Positions 1-7,648 are shown, numbered from the stretch's first letter. The stretch is DNA of 49,164 nucleotides from Muribaculaceae bacterium (GCA_017620635.1 JAGAUV010000003.1:1-49164); one strand, 5' to 3'. Translations and numbers: made by a program. Notes: generated by a model not told the origin, from the letters alone.

Positions 1-1
1 C

Positions 2-379
2 GAAGGCAAGGCCTTCTCGGGTACTGCGGTCTATACTACATCTTTTGACTTGCCGGATAAGGCTCAGGGTGTGAACTACACTCTTGATCTCGGCGATGTC
101 GACATGGTGGCTGTGGTAAAGATCAATGGAGAGACTGTACGTACTCTCTGGACGCCGCCGTTCAGCGCGGATATTACCGATTATGTATGCGATGGACGCA
201 ATGAACTCACGGTGGAAGTGACAAGTTCATGGTTTAACCGCCTGGCTTATGATGCCTCATTGCCCGAAAGCGAGCGTAAGACATGGGCAATCAAACGCCC
301 CGACCCGAAGGCTCCCCTGCGCTCCACCGGCCTCCTCGGCCCCGTTGTCCTTCGCACATCATCGCAAACAAATCATTGA
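2..379 (+). CDS. C-terminal fragment of a glycoside hydrolase (GH106/GH2-like sugar-binding domain)
   Basis: The frame is open from the window edge, so this is the 3' end of a larger gene. The visible 125 or so residues form a beta-rich, galactose-binding-like module. They include a stretch reading LDLGDVDMVAVVKINGE, then a TLWTPPF motif, and end in STGLLGPVVL. This pattern closes many Bacteroidetes secreted glycosidases, especially alpha-L-rhamnosidase-like (GH106) and GH2-type enzymes, where it forms an accessory jelly-roll domain. The catalytic domain lies outside the window, so the substrate cannot be inferred. A TTG at 50 is only an internal codon. The next gene follows after a 266-base regulatory region, so this fragment is probably the end of an unrelated transcript. 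Confidence 0.7.
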   Translation, partial: EGKAFSGTAVYTTSFDLPDKAQGVNYTLDLGDVDMVAVVKINGETVRTLWTPPFSADITDYVCDGRNELTVEVTSSWFNRLAYDASLPESERKTWAIKRPDPKAPLRSTGLLGPVVLRTSSQTNH

Positions 380-441
380 GCCCCTATACTCTGGCTGTAG
401 AACTTTCCGTGCGATATCGAAAAATTATTTTGACAAAATGT

Positions 442-472
442 TGTGGGATCAAAAATATTAGCTTATATTTGC
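442..472 (+). promoter_or_regulatory. Bacteroidetes-type promoter of the aromatic operon
   Basis: A -7 box TATATTTG lies at 465-472, with TTG of a -33 box at 442-444 and a 20-base spacer. This fits the Bacteroidetes sigma-ABfr consensus TTTG-N19-21-TAnnTTTG. Transcription should begin near 476-480, just before the leader peptide. The stretch 380-441 shows nothing else recognisable. Confidence 0.65.
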
Positions 473-480
473 CACGTCAA

Positions 481-573
481 ATGAATAATTGTATGACGAA
501 ACGATTTTACGCATATTATTTTTCTTACTTCTATTTTGCCGGAAAATGGGAGCGGAGAGTTGTATGCGCATAA
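481..573 (+). CDS. Phe/Tyr-rich leader peptide of the aromatic operon (candidate pheL-like)
   Basis: This short ORF has 30 codons from ATG 481, or 26 from ATG 493, which leaves a more normal 5' leader. It contains the run FYAYYFSYFYF (codons 505-537), in which nine of eleven residues are Phe or Tyr. It ends at TAA 571-573, between the predicted promoter and an intrinsic terminator just ahead of prephenate dehydratase. No protein family is recognised. The placement and composition match leader peptides whose translation senses charged tRNA-Phe and tRNA-Tyr, as in E. coli pheL. A TATGCGCATA palindrome spans the stop codon (563-572). The function is inferred; the codon content is seen directly. 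A chance ORF is possible but unlikely given the product of the next gene. Confidence 0.72.
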   Translation: MNNCMTKRFYAYYFSYFYFAGKWERRVVCA

Positions 574-614
574 CGACAGTCAGTCTATATCGATAATATA
601 ATCCCGCCGCTCCT
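548..614 (+). promoter_or_regulatory. candidate antiterminator helix
   Basis: GGGAGCGG at 548-555, just after the aromatic codons, is complementary to CCGCTCCT at 607-614 (seven Watson-Crick pairs plus one G-U). The second segment is the 5' arm of the downstream terminator, so the two structures exclude each other. A ribosome stalled on the Phe/Tyr codons would leave 548-555 free. One reaching the stop codon at 571 would partly mask it and favour termination. Confidence 0.65.
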
Positions 615-639
615 ATGAGTCCGACGGGATAATTTTTTT
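601..639 (+). terminator. intrinsic terminator (attenuator) upstream of pheA
   Basis: ATCCCG (601-606) pairs with CGGGAT (625-630). The stem continues through a C-A mismatch, CG/CG, and CTC/GAG with a two-base bulge, to a CTAT loop. Seven T residues follow at 633-639, only six bases before the pheA start. Such a terminator between a promoter and its own operon points to premature termination control. Confidence 0.75.
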
Positions 640-645
640 AATAAA

Positions 646-1515
646 ATGACAGACAAACAATCGACATCGCATCGACGGGTGGCCATACAGGGTGTGGCCG
701 GATGCTATCACGACGCTGCCGCGCATGCGTATTTTGCCGGCCGTGAGATAGAGACTTTGCCGTGCGACAGTTTCGGCCTTATGTTCGACGAGTTGTCGCG
801 CGACGCTTCTCTGCTCGGCATCATGGCTATAGAGAATACCATCGCCGGCTCTCTGCTTCAAAACCACGAGTTGCTGCGAGCCTCGTCGATGCAGATTGTG
901 GGCGAGTACAAGATGCATATATCGCATACGCTTGCGGCGCTTCCGGGGCAGACTATCGACAGTCTGTGCGAGGTAAACTCCCATCCCATGGCGCTGATGC
1001 AATGCGAGCAATACCTTCTGCGGCATCCCAACCTAAGAATGGTGGAGAAATTCGATACCGCAGGCAGCGCACGTGAGATAGCGGAGAAAAAGCTTGTGGG
1101 ACACGCCGCCATATGCGGAGAGTATGCCGCGCGACTATATGGCCTTGAAATACTCGATAGGGCAATAGAGACCAACAAGCGTAATTTTACCCGTTTCCTC
1201 ATCCTCGCCGATCCTCTGACCGCCGCAGAGGAAAAGCCCTGCGAGAAAGATATCGACAAATCATCGATAGTCTTTACTTTGCCGCACACACAAGGCGCAT
1301 TGTCGAAGGTGCTTACCATATTGTCGTTCTACGATATCAATCTTACCAAGATACAGTCGATGCCTATCATGGGGCGCGAGTGGGAGTACCGTTTCTACAT
1401 CGACCTCGCCTTCGACTGCTATTACCGCTACCGTCAGGCTGTCGATGCCGTGCGGCCTCTGACAAACGATTTAAGAATATTAGGCGAATACACCGCCTGC
1501 CAGAACGAGATTTAG
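646..1515 (+). CDS. pheA: prephenate dehydratase
   Basis: This 289-residue enzyme converts prephenate to phenylpyruvate, the committed step to phenylalanine in the cytoplasm. Residues from about 10 to 190 form the periplasmic-binding-protein-like dehydratase domain, ending in the catalytic NFTRF motif with T182-R183-F184. Residues from about 205 to 280 form an ACT domain with GALSKVL and TKIQSMPI followed by WEYRFYID. The usual phenylalanine-binding ESRP segment reads QSMP here, so feedback sensitivity may differ from the E. coli enzyme. No chorismate mutase is fused; that activity sits on the DAHP synthase two genes downstream. It is the first structural gene of a tightly packed operon (two bases to the next start) and lies directly behind the attenuator. 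Confidence 0.95.
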   Translation: MTDKQSTSHRRVAIQGVAGCYHDAAAHAYFAGREIETLPCDSFGLMFDELSRDASLLGIMAIENTIAGSLLQNHELLRASSMQIVGEYKMHISHTLAALPGQTIDSLCEVNSHPMALMQCEQYLLRHPNLRMVEKFDTAGSAREIAEKKLVGHAAICGEYAARLYGLEILDRAIETNKRNFTRFLILADPLTAAEEKPCEKDIDKSSIVFTLPHTQGALSKVLTILSFYDINLTKIQSMPIMGREWEYRFYIDLAFDCYYRYRQAVDAVRPLTNDLRILGEYTACQNEI

Positions 1516-1517
1516 CT

Positions 1518-2681
1518 ATGAAAGAGATAAGACCGGCCGACAGGGTACAGTCGGTGCAGGAATATTATTTTTCGCGCAAGCTGCGCGAGGTCGCACGACT
1601 CAATGCCGAGGGACGCGACATAATATCGCTCGGCATTGGGTCGCCCGACCGCATGCCGGCCGCCGATGTGATAGATACTTTGTGTGAAAACGCGCGACAG
1701 CCCGGCTCGCACGGCTATCAGCCATATGTAGGCATACCGGAGCTAAGGCAGGCGATGGCACGTTTCTACAGCCGCCATTATGGAGTGGAGCTCGACGCCG
1801 GCAGCGAGATACAGCCGCTCATAGGCTCGAAAGAGGGCATACTCCACGTGTCGATGGCCTTCCTCAATCCCGGCGACGGCGTGCTGGTGCCCGACCCAGG
1901 CTATCCTACCTACACTTCGGTAAGCCGTCTCGTGGGCGCCGAGATATTCAATTATGATCTCACGGCCGAAAACGGCTGGCAGCCCGACTTCGAGGCTCTC
2001 GAGCGACAGCCGCTCGACAGGATAAAGCTCATGTGGGTTAACTATCCTCACATGCCCACCGGTGCGCCGGCTACATTAGAGCTATTCGAAAAGCTCGTCG
2101 ATTTCGGCCGTCGGCACGGTATCGTCATCGCCCACGACAACCCCTACAGCTTTATTCTCAACGGCAAACCGCTGAGTCTGCTGCAGATACCGGGCGCAAA
2201 AGAAGTGGCGATAGAGATGAACTCGCTCAGCAAGAGCCATAATATGGCAGGCTGGCGCGTGGCGATGCTGGCTTCCAATCCCGATTTCATACAATGGGTG
2301 CTCAAAGTGAAGAGCAATATCGACTCGGGCCAGTTCAGGCCGGTCATGCTTGCCGCCGCCCGGGCCCTCGACGCTCCCAACGAATGGTATGCCGGGCTCA
2401 ACGAGGTGTATGCGCGCCGCCGCGACATAGCCATGAAGATAATGGACATCTTAGGCTGCAAGGTGGCCGAGGGCAGCACCGGCATGTTCCTGTGGGGGCG
2501 CATACCCGACAGCGAAGCGTCGTCGGAGGAAATGGCCGACAGGATACTCTACGGCTCACGGGTCTTTGTGACGCCCGGTTTTATCTTCGGCGTCAACGGC
2601 GAGCGCTACATCCGCATCTCTCTTTGTGCCAACGAAGAAAAACTATCGGAGGCTCTGGAACGTATTAAAGAAACATACTAA
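1518..2681 (+). CDS. class I/II aminotransferase, probably aromatic
   Basis: This 387-residue PLP-dependent, fold-type I aminotransferase belongs to the aspartate / LL-diaminopimelate aminotransferase group. SLSKSHNMAGWR contains the Schiff-base lysine (K239), and the PDPGYPTY and HDNPY motifs of the PLP pocket are present. The ATG at 1518, two bases after the pheA stop, is preferred; the frame is open upstream to 1380 but that part lies inside pheA. Its position between prephenate dehydratase and DAHP synthase suggests that it transaminates phenylpyruvate and 4-hydroxyphenylpyruvate to Phe and Tyr. The substrate is inferred from context only. Confidence 0.88.
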   Translation: MKEIRPADRVQSVQEYYFSRKLREVARLNAEGRDIISLGIGSPDRMPAADVIDTLCENARQPGSHGYQPYVGIPELRQAMARFYSRHYGVELDAGSEIQPLIGSKEGILHVSMAFLNPGDGVLVPDPGYPTYTSVSRLVGAEIFNYDLTAENGWQPDFEALERQPLDRIKLMWVNYPHMPTGAPATLELFEKLVDFGRRHGIVIAHDNPYSFILNGKPLSLLQIPGAKEVAIEMNSLSKSHNMAGWRVAMLASNPDFIQWVLKVKSNIDSGQFRPVMLAAARALDAPNEWYAGLNEVYARRRDIAMKIMDILGCKVAEGSTGMFLWGRIPDSEASSEEMADRILYGSRVFVTPGFIFGVNGERYIRISLCANEEKLSEALERIKETY

Positions 2682-2692
2682 AGAAGAAAGTT

Positions 2693-3766
2693 ATGAAAGA
2701 TATACAGTCGCTTTTCCCGTCGGAACTCAACGAACATCCACTTGTGATCGCCGGCCCGTGCAGCGCCGAAAGCGAGGAGCAGGTGCTCAATACGGCCCGT
2801 CAGCTCGCACGCAACGGTGTCAAAATCTTCCGCGCAGGCATATGGAAACCTCGGACCAAGCCGGGCGGTTTCGAAGGCGTGGGCAGCGTAGGTTTTCCCT
2901 GGCTTGCCAAGGTAAAGGAGGAGACAGGCATGCTCACTGCCACCGAGGTGGCCAACCGCCAGCATGTGGAGGTCGCCCTCGAGGCCGGTGTGGATATTCT
3001 TTGGATAGGCTCGCGCACGTCGGCTAATCCTTTTGCAGTGCAGGAGATCGCCGATGCGCTGAGCAGCTCGGGCTGCGATATTCCTGTCCTGGTAAAGAAT
3101 CCCGTCAATCCCGACCTCGAGTTGTGGATAGGCGCGCTGCAGCGCGTCTATAATGCCGGCATACACCGTCTGGGTGCCATACACCGAGGTTTCAGCGCCT
3201 ACGGCAAGCATATCTACCGCAATATGCCGCAGTGGCACATACCCATCGAGTTGCGCCGCCGCTATCCGAATCTGACCATGATATGCGATCCGAGCCACAT
3301 CGGCGGCAAGCGCGAGCTCATAGCGCCGCTGTCGCAGCAGGCTCTCGACATGGGCTTCGACGGCCTGATAATAGAGAGCCATTGCGACCCCGACTGCGCG
3401 TGGAGCGACAAGGCGCAGCAGATTACCCCCGAAGTGCTTGACGTCATACTCAATACCCTCGTGCTCCGCGAGAGTGTGGTCACAACCGAGAGCCTTGCCC
3501 TTCTCCGGCGTCAGATCGACAGCCTCGACAACGAACTCCTCGAGGTGCTCAACAAGCGTATGGCTGTGTCGCGCGAGATAGGCAAGTACAAGAAAGAGCA
3601 CAGCATGCCTGTGGTGCAGATCGGCCGCCACGACGAAATAATGCAGAACCGTGTGCGTGCCGCCGAGGATATGGGTATGGACGGCGACTTCATGCGCATT
3701 GTCCTCTCGGCGATACACGAGGAATCGGTACGGCAGCAGATAGAAATATTCAACGGCAAACAGTGA
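2693..3766 (+). CDS. bifunctional DAHP synthase / chorismate mutase
   Basis: This 357-residue fusion has an N-terminal type I-beta 3-deoxy-D-arabino-heptulosonate 7-phosphate synthase (about residues 10-255). It shows GPCSAES, KPRTKPGGFEG, and ICDPSHIGGKR. A C-terminal AroQ-type chorismate mutase follows (about 265-350), seen in LRRQIDSLDNELLEVLNKRM and the EIGKYKK helix. It thus supplies both the first step of the shikimate pathway and the branch step from chorismate to prephenate. In characterised relatives the mutase domain also gives allosteric control of the synthase by prephenate. No N-terminal regulatory ACT domain is present. It lies 11 bases after the aminotransferase. Confidence 0.95.
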   Translation: MKDIQSLFPSELNEHPLVIAGPCSAESEEQVLNTARQLARNGVKIFRAGIWKPRTKPGGFEGVGSVGFPWLAKVKEETGMLTATEVANRQHVEVALEAGVDILWIGSRTSANPFAVQEIADALSSSGCDIPVLVKNPVNPDLELWIGALQRVYNAGIHRLGAIHRGFSAYGKHIYRNMPQWHIPIELRRRYPNLTMICDPSHIGGKRELIAPLSQQALDMGFDGLIIESHCDPDCAWSDKAQQITPEVLDVILNTLVLRESVVTTESLALLRRQIDSLDNELLEVLNKRMAVSREIGKYKKEHSMPVVQIGRHDEIMQNRVRAAEDMGMDGDFMRIVLSAIHEESVRQQIEIFNGKQ

Positions 3767-3768
3767 CT

Positions 3769-4542
3769 ATGAAGATACTTATTATAGGAGCCGGCAAGAT
3801 GGGCTCGTTTTTCTGCGATATTCTTTCCGACAAACACGATGTGGCCATGATCGACACCGATCCGCGCCGGCTGCTGTTTACCTACAACTGCCGTCGTTTC
3901 GGTTCGCTCGACGAGGTGGACGCTTTCGCCCCCGATATGGTAATCAACGCCGCCACGGTAAAATATACCCTCGACGCCTTCCGCTCGGTCCTGCCGCATG
4001 TGCCCGAGGGGTGTATACTGAGCGACATTTCTTCGGTCAAGACAGGCCTGCCCGAGTTTTATGCCACATGCGGCCATCCTTTCGTATCGACGCATCCGAT
4101 GTTCGGCCCCACCTTCGCCTCGCTGAGCAATCTGGCCAACGAGAACGCCATTATAATAAGCGAGGGCGATCATCTGGGCAAGGTGTTCTTCAAGGATATA
4201 TACAGCAGCCTTGGGCTGCATATAGAGGAATATACCTTCGACGAACACGACAAGACGATAGCCTACTCACTGTCGGTGCCCTTCGCCTCGTCGCTCGTCT
4301 TCGGGGCGTGCATGAAGCACCAGTCGGCACCCGGCACGACTTTCAAGCGCCACAAGGCAATCGCCGACGGCCTTATGAGCGAGGACGATTTCCTGCTGAG
4401 CGAGATTCTGTTCAATCCCAACACTCCGGCGCAGCTCGAGAGCATACGGAGCAAGCTCGCCGAGCTGCAGGATATAGTCGAGCGCCGCGACACGGGTGCA
4501 ATGAAGTCCTTCCTCGAAAGAGTGAGGGAGAATCTGAGATAA
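3769..4542 (+). CDS. tyrA: prephenate dehydrogenase
   Basis: This is a 257-residue NAD(P)-dependent enzyme converting prephenate to 4-hydroxyphenylpyruvate for tyrosine. The N-terminus carries a Rossmann motif (IIGAGKMGSFF) with an acidic residue at the end of the second strand (MIDTD). SDISSVKTGL and STHPMFGP mark the substrate site of the TyrA family. No chorismate mutase or ACT domain is attached, so it is shorter than many relatives. ATG 3769 is preferred to the overlapping GTG at 3763; it begins three bases after the preceding stop. It closes the operon ahead of a strong terminator, so one transcript carries both the Phe and the Tyr branch, matching the mixed Phe/Tyr leader peptide. Confidence 0.93.
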   Translation: MKILIIGAGKMGSFFCDILSDKHDVAMIDTDPRRLLFTYNCRRFGSLDEVDAFAPDMVINAATVKYTLDAFRSVLPHVPEGCILSDISSVKTGLPEFYATCGHPFVSTHPMFGPTFASLSNLANENAIIISEGDHLGKVFFKDIYSSLGLHIEEYTFDEHDKTIAYSLSVPFASSLVFGACMKHQSAPGTTFKRHKAIADGLMSEDDFLLSEILFNPNTPAQLESIRSKLAELQDIVERRDTGAMKSFLERVRENLR

Positions 4543-4578
4543 AACAAAAGCGCCGACGATGAGCCGGCGCTTTTGTTT
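4542..4578. terminator. bidirectional terminator between tyrA and the monooxygenase gene
   Basis: A perfect 14-base-pair stem (4542-4555 with 4565-4578, core AAAAGCGCCG/CGGCGCTTTT) has a nine-base loop. A and T tracts sit at the outer ends, so it can terminate the convergent transcripts on both strands. Confidence 0.9.
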
Positions 4579-4593
4579 GGTACACGTGTGGTA

Positions 4594-4872
4594 TCAGAAA
4601 GTGAATTTCTCGAGTTTCATGGGAGCGATCTGTTCGATCTGAGGCACGAGGCTCGTGAAGTGGGGTGCGGCCATGTGGGCTGCGAGGTCTTCTTCGCTTG
4701 CCCATGTCTCGCAGATCATAAGGTTGGCCGGTATGGTGGTCGATTCGAACATGTCGTAGGCCACGCAGCCTTTATCCTTGCGCGATGCGGCCACGAGTTC
4801 GGCTCCTAACTTCTTTACGGTTTCTTTCGCTTTGTTGTCGGCGACAGCGAGGAATACGTTGAGTCTGATCAT
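4594..4872 (-). CDS. antibiotic biosynthesis monooxygenase-family protein (YgiN-like)
   Basis: This 92-residue protein is a single ferredoxin-like alpha/beta ABM domain, recognised from the N-terminal strand IRLNVFLAVADNK, the central YDMFESTTIP segment and the ICETWASEEDLAAHMAAPHF stretch typical of the family. Members include quinol monooxygenases and small heme- or cofactor-free oxygenases acting as dimers, but many have no known substrate. No signal peptide is seen, so it is probably cytoplasmic. It starts 12 bases after the nagB stop on the same strand and probably shares its transcript. The exact reaction cannot be assigned. Confidence 0.82.
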   Translation of the reverse strand: MIRLNVFLAVADNKAKETVKKLGAELVAASRKDKGCVAYDMFESTTIPANLMICETWASEEDLAAHMAAPHFTSLVPQIEQIAPMKLEKFTF

Positions 4873-4884
4873 TTTTTGTGGATA

Positions 4885-5694
4885 TTATAATTGGGTTTCA
4901 GGATCGAGGTTGGCGCTTTCGATATCTTTGAAGTAGCGGTATGTCGATACTTTGAGCTCCGCGCAAGCGTCCTCGTCGGCGATGATGAGCGCCTTGGGGT
5001 GCATCTGCAGGGCTGATATCGTCCACATCTGACTCACACCGCCTTCTACACCGTGGTGGAGGGCACGGGCCTTGTTGTGGCCGTTGACGATGAGCATGAC
5101 CGAACGGGCGTCCATCACGGTGCCTACACCTACAGTGAGCGCAGTTTTGGGCACGAGGTCGGTGTTGCCTTCGAAGAAGCGCGAGTTGGCTATGATGGTG
5201 TCCTGGGTAAGAGTCTTTACTCGTGTACGCGAGGTAAGCGACGAGCCCGGCTCGTTGAACGCGATGTGCCCGTCGGGGCCTACACCGCCCATGAAGAGTT
5301 CGATGCCGCCGTAGGAGGCGATCTTTTCTTCGAAGCGGCGGCACTCGGCGGCGAGGTCGGCGGCGTTGCCGTTGAGTATGTTCACGTTCTCGGGTTTGAT
5401 GTCGATGTGGCTGAAGAAGTTGTTCCACATAAACGAGTGGTAGCTCTCGGGGTGTTCCTGCGGCAGACCTACGTATTCGTCCATGTTGAATGTTACCACG
5501 TTGGCAAACGATACCTTGCCTTGCTTGTTAAGCTCGATGAGGTGGCGGTACATGCCTAATGGCGAGCTGCCGGTGGGGCAGCCGAGCACGAAGGGGCGAT
5601 CAGCGGTGGGCTTGAACGCATTGATCTGCGCTGCCACATAGTTTGCGGCCCAGAGTGAAACGTCGGTGTAGTCTTTTTCGATTATGAGTCTCAT
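4885..5694 (-). CDS. nagB: glucosamine-6-phosphate deaminase
   Basis: This 269-residue enzyme converts glucosamine 6-phosphate to fructose 6-phosphate and ammonia, the last step of amino-sugar catabolism. Length and residue numbering match the E. coli enzyme. D72 lies in FNMDEYVG, and D141, H143 and E148 lie in [15 protein letters not shown], so the full catalytic set is present. No nagA or transporter gene lies beside it here. The upstream outer-membrane protein gene is on the same strand 47 bases away, and no promoter was recognised between them, so read-through is possible. Confidence 0.97.
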   Translation of the reverse strand: MRLIIEKDYTDVSLWAANYVAAQINAFKPTADRPFVLGCPTGSSPLGMYRHLIELNKQGKVSFANVVTFNMDEYVGLPQEHPESYHSFMWNNFFSHIDIKPENVNILNGNAADLAAECRRFEEKIASYGGIELFMGGVGPDGHIAFNEPGSSLTSRTRVKTLTQDTIIANSRFFEGNTDLVPKTALTVGVGTVMDARSVMLIVNGHNKARALHHGVEGGVSQMWTISALQMHPKALIIADEDACAELKVSTYRYFKDIESANLDPETQL

Positions 5695-5741
5695 GTAGAG
5701 TATGTATTTAAGCTAAAAGTTATCAGGTTAGCTGCGTTGTG

Positions 5742-6371
5742 TCAGAAAAGCCATGCCGCTGTCACGGTCCAGTAATTGTTTTTGCCCTCGATGGGATTGG
5801 TGTTGTCGGATATGCCGACAAATTCCACTGTCTTGTTGAGACCGATGCCATAGGAAGCCGCAACCTGAAGGTGGTTGAAGAGCTGCACGCCGAGACCGAA
5901 ATTCCAGGCTACGTCGAAAGTCTTGTTGCGGTAGGCGGCTGTGATGGCGCGTTTGGAGGTAAGCATCGAGAAGCTCGGGCCGGTAAAGAGGTAGGGGCTG
6001 ATGATCTTGCCTACGATCGGCAGGCCTATCTTATATTTGAAGTTGAGGGGTATCTCGATATAGTCGCGGTTCTTGAAACGGGAGCTCGACACGAGGCCCT
6101 GGTTGTCGGGGTTGTTGTTGATCGATTCGCTGTCGCTGACGCGGTGTACGTACATGAGCGAGAGGTCGAATCCGATGCCAACGACAGGAACGGTAAACTC
6201 ACAGGTCAGACCACCCGTGAATCCGGCACGGTTGTCGTTGTTGAATATCGATTTGTCGAGGCGCATTGAGTTGATCTCGGCGCCGAAGCGCGGACCCCAG
6301 CGGAATTGGGCGCTTGCCGGTACGGCGACGGCCAGGGTCAGGATGAGAATGAGACTTTTCAGATTTTTCAT
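5742..6371 (-). CDS. outer-membrane beta-barrel protein (PorT/OMP_b-brl family)
   Basis: This 209-residue protein has an N-terminal signal peptide (MKNLKSLILILTLAVAVPASA, cleavage after residue 21). The mature part begins QFRWGPRFGAEINSM and alternates short hydrophobic strands with polar turns, ending in an aromatic residue (WLF). These are marks of an outer-membrane barrel. The pattern fits the small Bacteroidetes porin/PorT-like family, whose roles are mostly unknown. It is first in a possible three-gene unit with nagB and the monooxygenase, behind its own promoter. Confidence 0.82.
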   Translation of the reverse strand: MKNLKSLILILTLAVAVPASAQFRWGPRFGAEINSMRLDKSIFNNDNRAGFTGGLTCEFTVPVVGIGFDLSLMYVHRVSDSESINNNPDNQGLVSSSRFKNRDYIEIPLNFKYKIGLPIVGKIISPYLFTGPSFSMLTSKRAITAAYRNKTFDVAWNFGLGVQLFNHLQVAASYGIGLNKTVEFVGISDNTNPIEGKNNYWTVTAAWLF

Positions 6372-6395
6372 ATTATTATGTTGTTAGTTGTGAGG

Positions 6396-6426
6396 CAAAA
6401 TTACATAAATTTCTCAATCTGCACAA
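6396..6426 (-). promoter_or_regulatory. promoter of the outer-membrane barrel gene
   Basis: On the minus strand, TAATTTTG (6396-6403) is preceded after 20 bases by TTG (6424-6426). This leaves a leader of about 20 bases before the start at 6371. Confidence 0.6.
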
Positions 6427-6614
6427 GAATAGGTCGCCCGGCCCTTGAAAGGAGGCAAATTTTTTTGAATATTTTTATGCAAGCGAAGAATCGGGGCGGC
6501 GGTAGGCGGATGGAGGGTCTGCTTGCAAAGTGTAAGCATTTATAAGGCTACAGCAGGCAATTAACAGAAATTTTGTTTTTTTTTTTTTTTAGTCGCGCCC
6601 GATTTTTATAAATA
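6427..6614. other. intergenic region with a T15 homopolymer
   Basis: This lies within the 321-base divergent gap between the barrel gene and the AraC-type gene. Apart from the two outward promoters it holds an uninterrupted run of 15 T residues at 6576-6590 and AT-rich flanks. No ORF or strong hairpin was seen. Confidence 0.5.
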
Positions 6615-6645
6615 TTTGTAAATAGGGATAAAAGGTGTACCTTTG
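6615..6645 (+). promoter_or_regulatory. promoter of the membrane-anchored AraC-type gene
   Basis: TTTG (6615-6618), a 19-base spacer and TACCTTTG (6638-6645) give one of the best consensus matches in the window. The start codon is at 6693. Confidence 0.75.
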
Positions 6646-6692
6646 CAGTTGCTAAGTGTTTTATAACTTCTTGGTTTCACTCATATCTTATT

Positions 6693-7187
6693 ATGGCTCT
6701 GAAAATACTGATGATAAGCGATACTGCGCAGGCTGTCATTGTGGCAGCCCTTGCTGTCTGTGCGATCATCGGTATATGTGTGTTGAGATGTTGCTGCGTA
6801 AGGCGGAAAAAGAAAATGGAATCAGCCGACGACGAAGGCTTCAGGACCCGTATTCCGCGCTATGCTTCAGTGATAAGGACATGGCTCGAAAACGAGCGCC
6901 CTTATCTCGACCGCTCCTTCAAACTCATCGATGTATCGGCTGTGGTGCCGCTCAACCGCACATATCTTTCCCGTATATTCAATGAAGGCCTCGGCGAGAG
7001 CTTCAGCGACATGGTCAGCCGTCTGCGTATGGAAGAGGCCAAACGCCTTCTTGCAGAGTCGCCCGACACGTCTATCTCCGAGATCGCCGAACGCTGCGGC
7101 TTCGCGAGCCATTCGAGTTTCCACCGCGCTTTTGTAAGATCGGAGGGAATGAAGCCGGGCGACTATCGCCAGCAGCACATGATATAG
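6693..7187 (+). CDS. membrane-anchored AraC-type DNA-binding protein
   Basis: The protein has 164 residues. Residues 11-33 form one hydrophobic helix (AVIVAALAVCAIIGICVL), followed by a Cys/basic stop-transfer patch (RCCCVRRKKK). Residues from about 60 to 158 are an AraC/XylS-type double helix-turn-helix, with RTYLSRIFNE in the first half and ISEIAERCGFASHSSFHRAF in the second. No cupin, sensor or multi-helix domain is present, so it is much shorter than the usual membrane-bound AraC proteins of Bacteroidetes. It would sit in the inner membrane with its DNA-binding domain in the cytoplasm. The target and signal are unknown. It stands alone between a divergent and a convergent gene. Confidence 0.85.
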   Translation: MALKILMISDTAQAVIVAALAVCAIIGICVLRCCCVRRKKKMESADDEGFRTRIPRYASVIRTWLENERPYLDRSFKLIDVSAVVPLNRTYLSRIFNEGLGESFSDMVSRLRMEEAKRLLAESPDTSISEIAERCGFASHSSFHRAFVRSEGMKPGDYRQQHMI

Positions 7188-7197
7188 GCTCGAATCT

Positions 7198-7234
7198 CCG
7201 GGCTCGCGGCTTTGGTTTGCAGCCGCGAGTCCGG
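7198..7234. terminator. strong hairpin between convergent genes
   Basis: A 14-pair stem joins CCGGGCTCGCGGCT (7198-7211) to AGCCGCGAGTCCGG (7221-7234), with one G-U pair and a nine-base loop. No long T-run follows directly on the plus strand, so termination may be partial. It lies between convergent stops. Confidence 0.6.
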
Positions 7235-7243
7235 GATGTCGGG

Positions 7244-7636
7244 TCATTCTTCTTTTTCGAGACCTACGTAAGCCTGCCAGATAGAGCCGAGAACCATCTT
7301 TATGCAGTTCTCTACGATGTACTCTTTCGATACTTCCTCGTCGAGCAGGAAAGAGCACTCCATGCGTATATTGCCGTCGCGTACGACTGCTGTAGGCATA
7401 TTGCGGCGGCAGTTGTGGCGGTTGGCAAGGAAGAATGGATCGGCGTCGGGAGCGTAGCCGGGAGCACCGGCGACATAGCTGAGCCGGTTGTTGTTGACCA
7501 TCACGAAGATTACCACATCATGGCCGAAATCGTCGTCGGCACTCTGTACGATTACCATGTCGCCGTCGTCGTCGATGCGTGTCGATATGTTGAGTTCGTC
7601 GAGATAGCTGCGGATAAGGTTCTTGTCTATTGTCAT
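7244..7636 (-). CDS. YbjN-like protein, copy 3 of a tandem set
   Basis: This 130-residue soluble protein matches the YbjN / type III secretion chaperone-like fold. It has an N-terminal helix (LIRSYLDEL), paired acidic strands (IDDDGDMVIVQSADD) and the shared core GAPGYAPDADPFFLANRHNCRRN. There is no signal peptide. Members often bind partner proteins, but the role is unknown in Bacteroidetes. It lies 12 bases downstream of its closest paralogue and is the last gene of a three-gene unit. Sequence similarity to the other two runs the full length, with the ANRHNCRR-type motif kept in each. Confidence 0.78.
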   Translation of the reverse strand: MTIDKNLIRSYLDELNISTRIDDDGDMVIVQSADDDFGHDVVIFVMVNNNRLSYVAGAPGYAPDADPFFLANRHNCRRNMPTAVVRDGNIRMECSFLLDEEVSKEYIVENCIKMVLGSIWQAYVGLEKEE

Positions 7637-7648
7637 GTCGGTATGGGG

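Noticed and set aside
1380-1517. Upstream extension of the aminotransferase frame
   Set aside because: It lies inside the pheA coding region; ATG 1518 just after the pheA stop gives a normal family length.
6576-6590. T15 tract as a phase-variation switch
   Set aside because: It is outside the coding region and upstream of the -33 box at 6615; no promoter spacer crosses it, so an effect is speculative.
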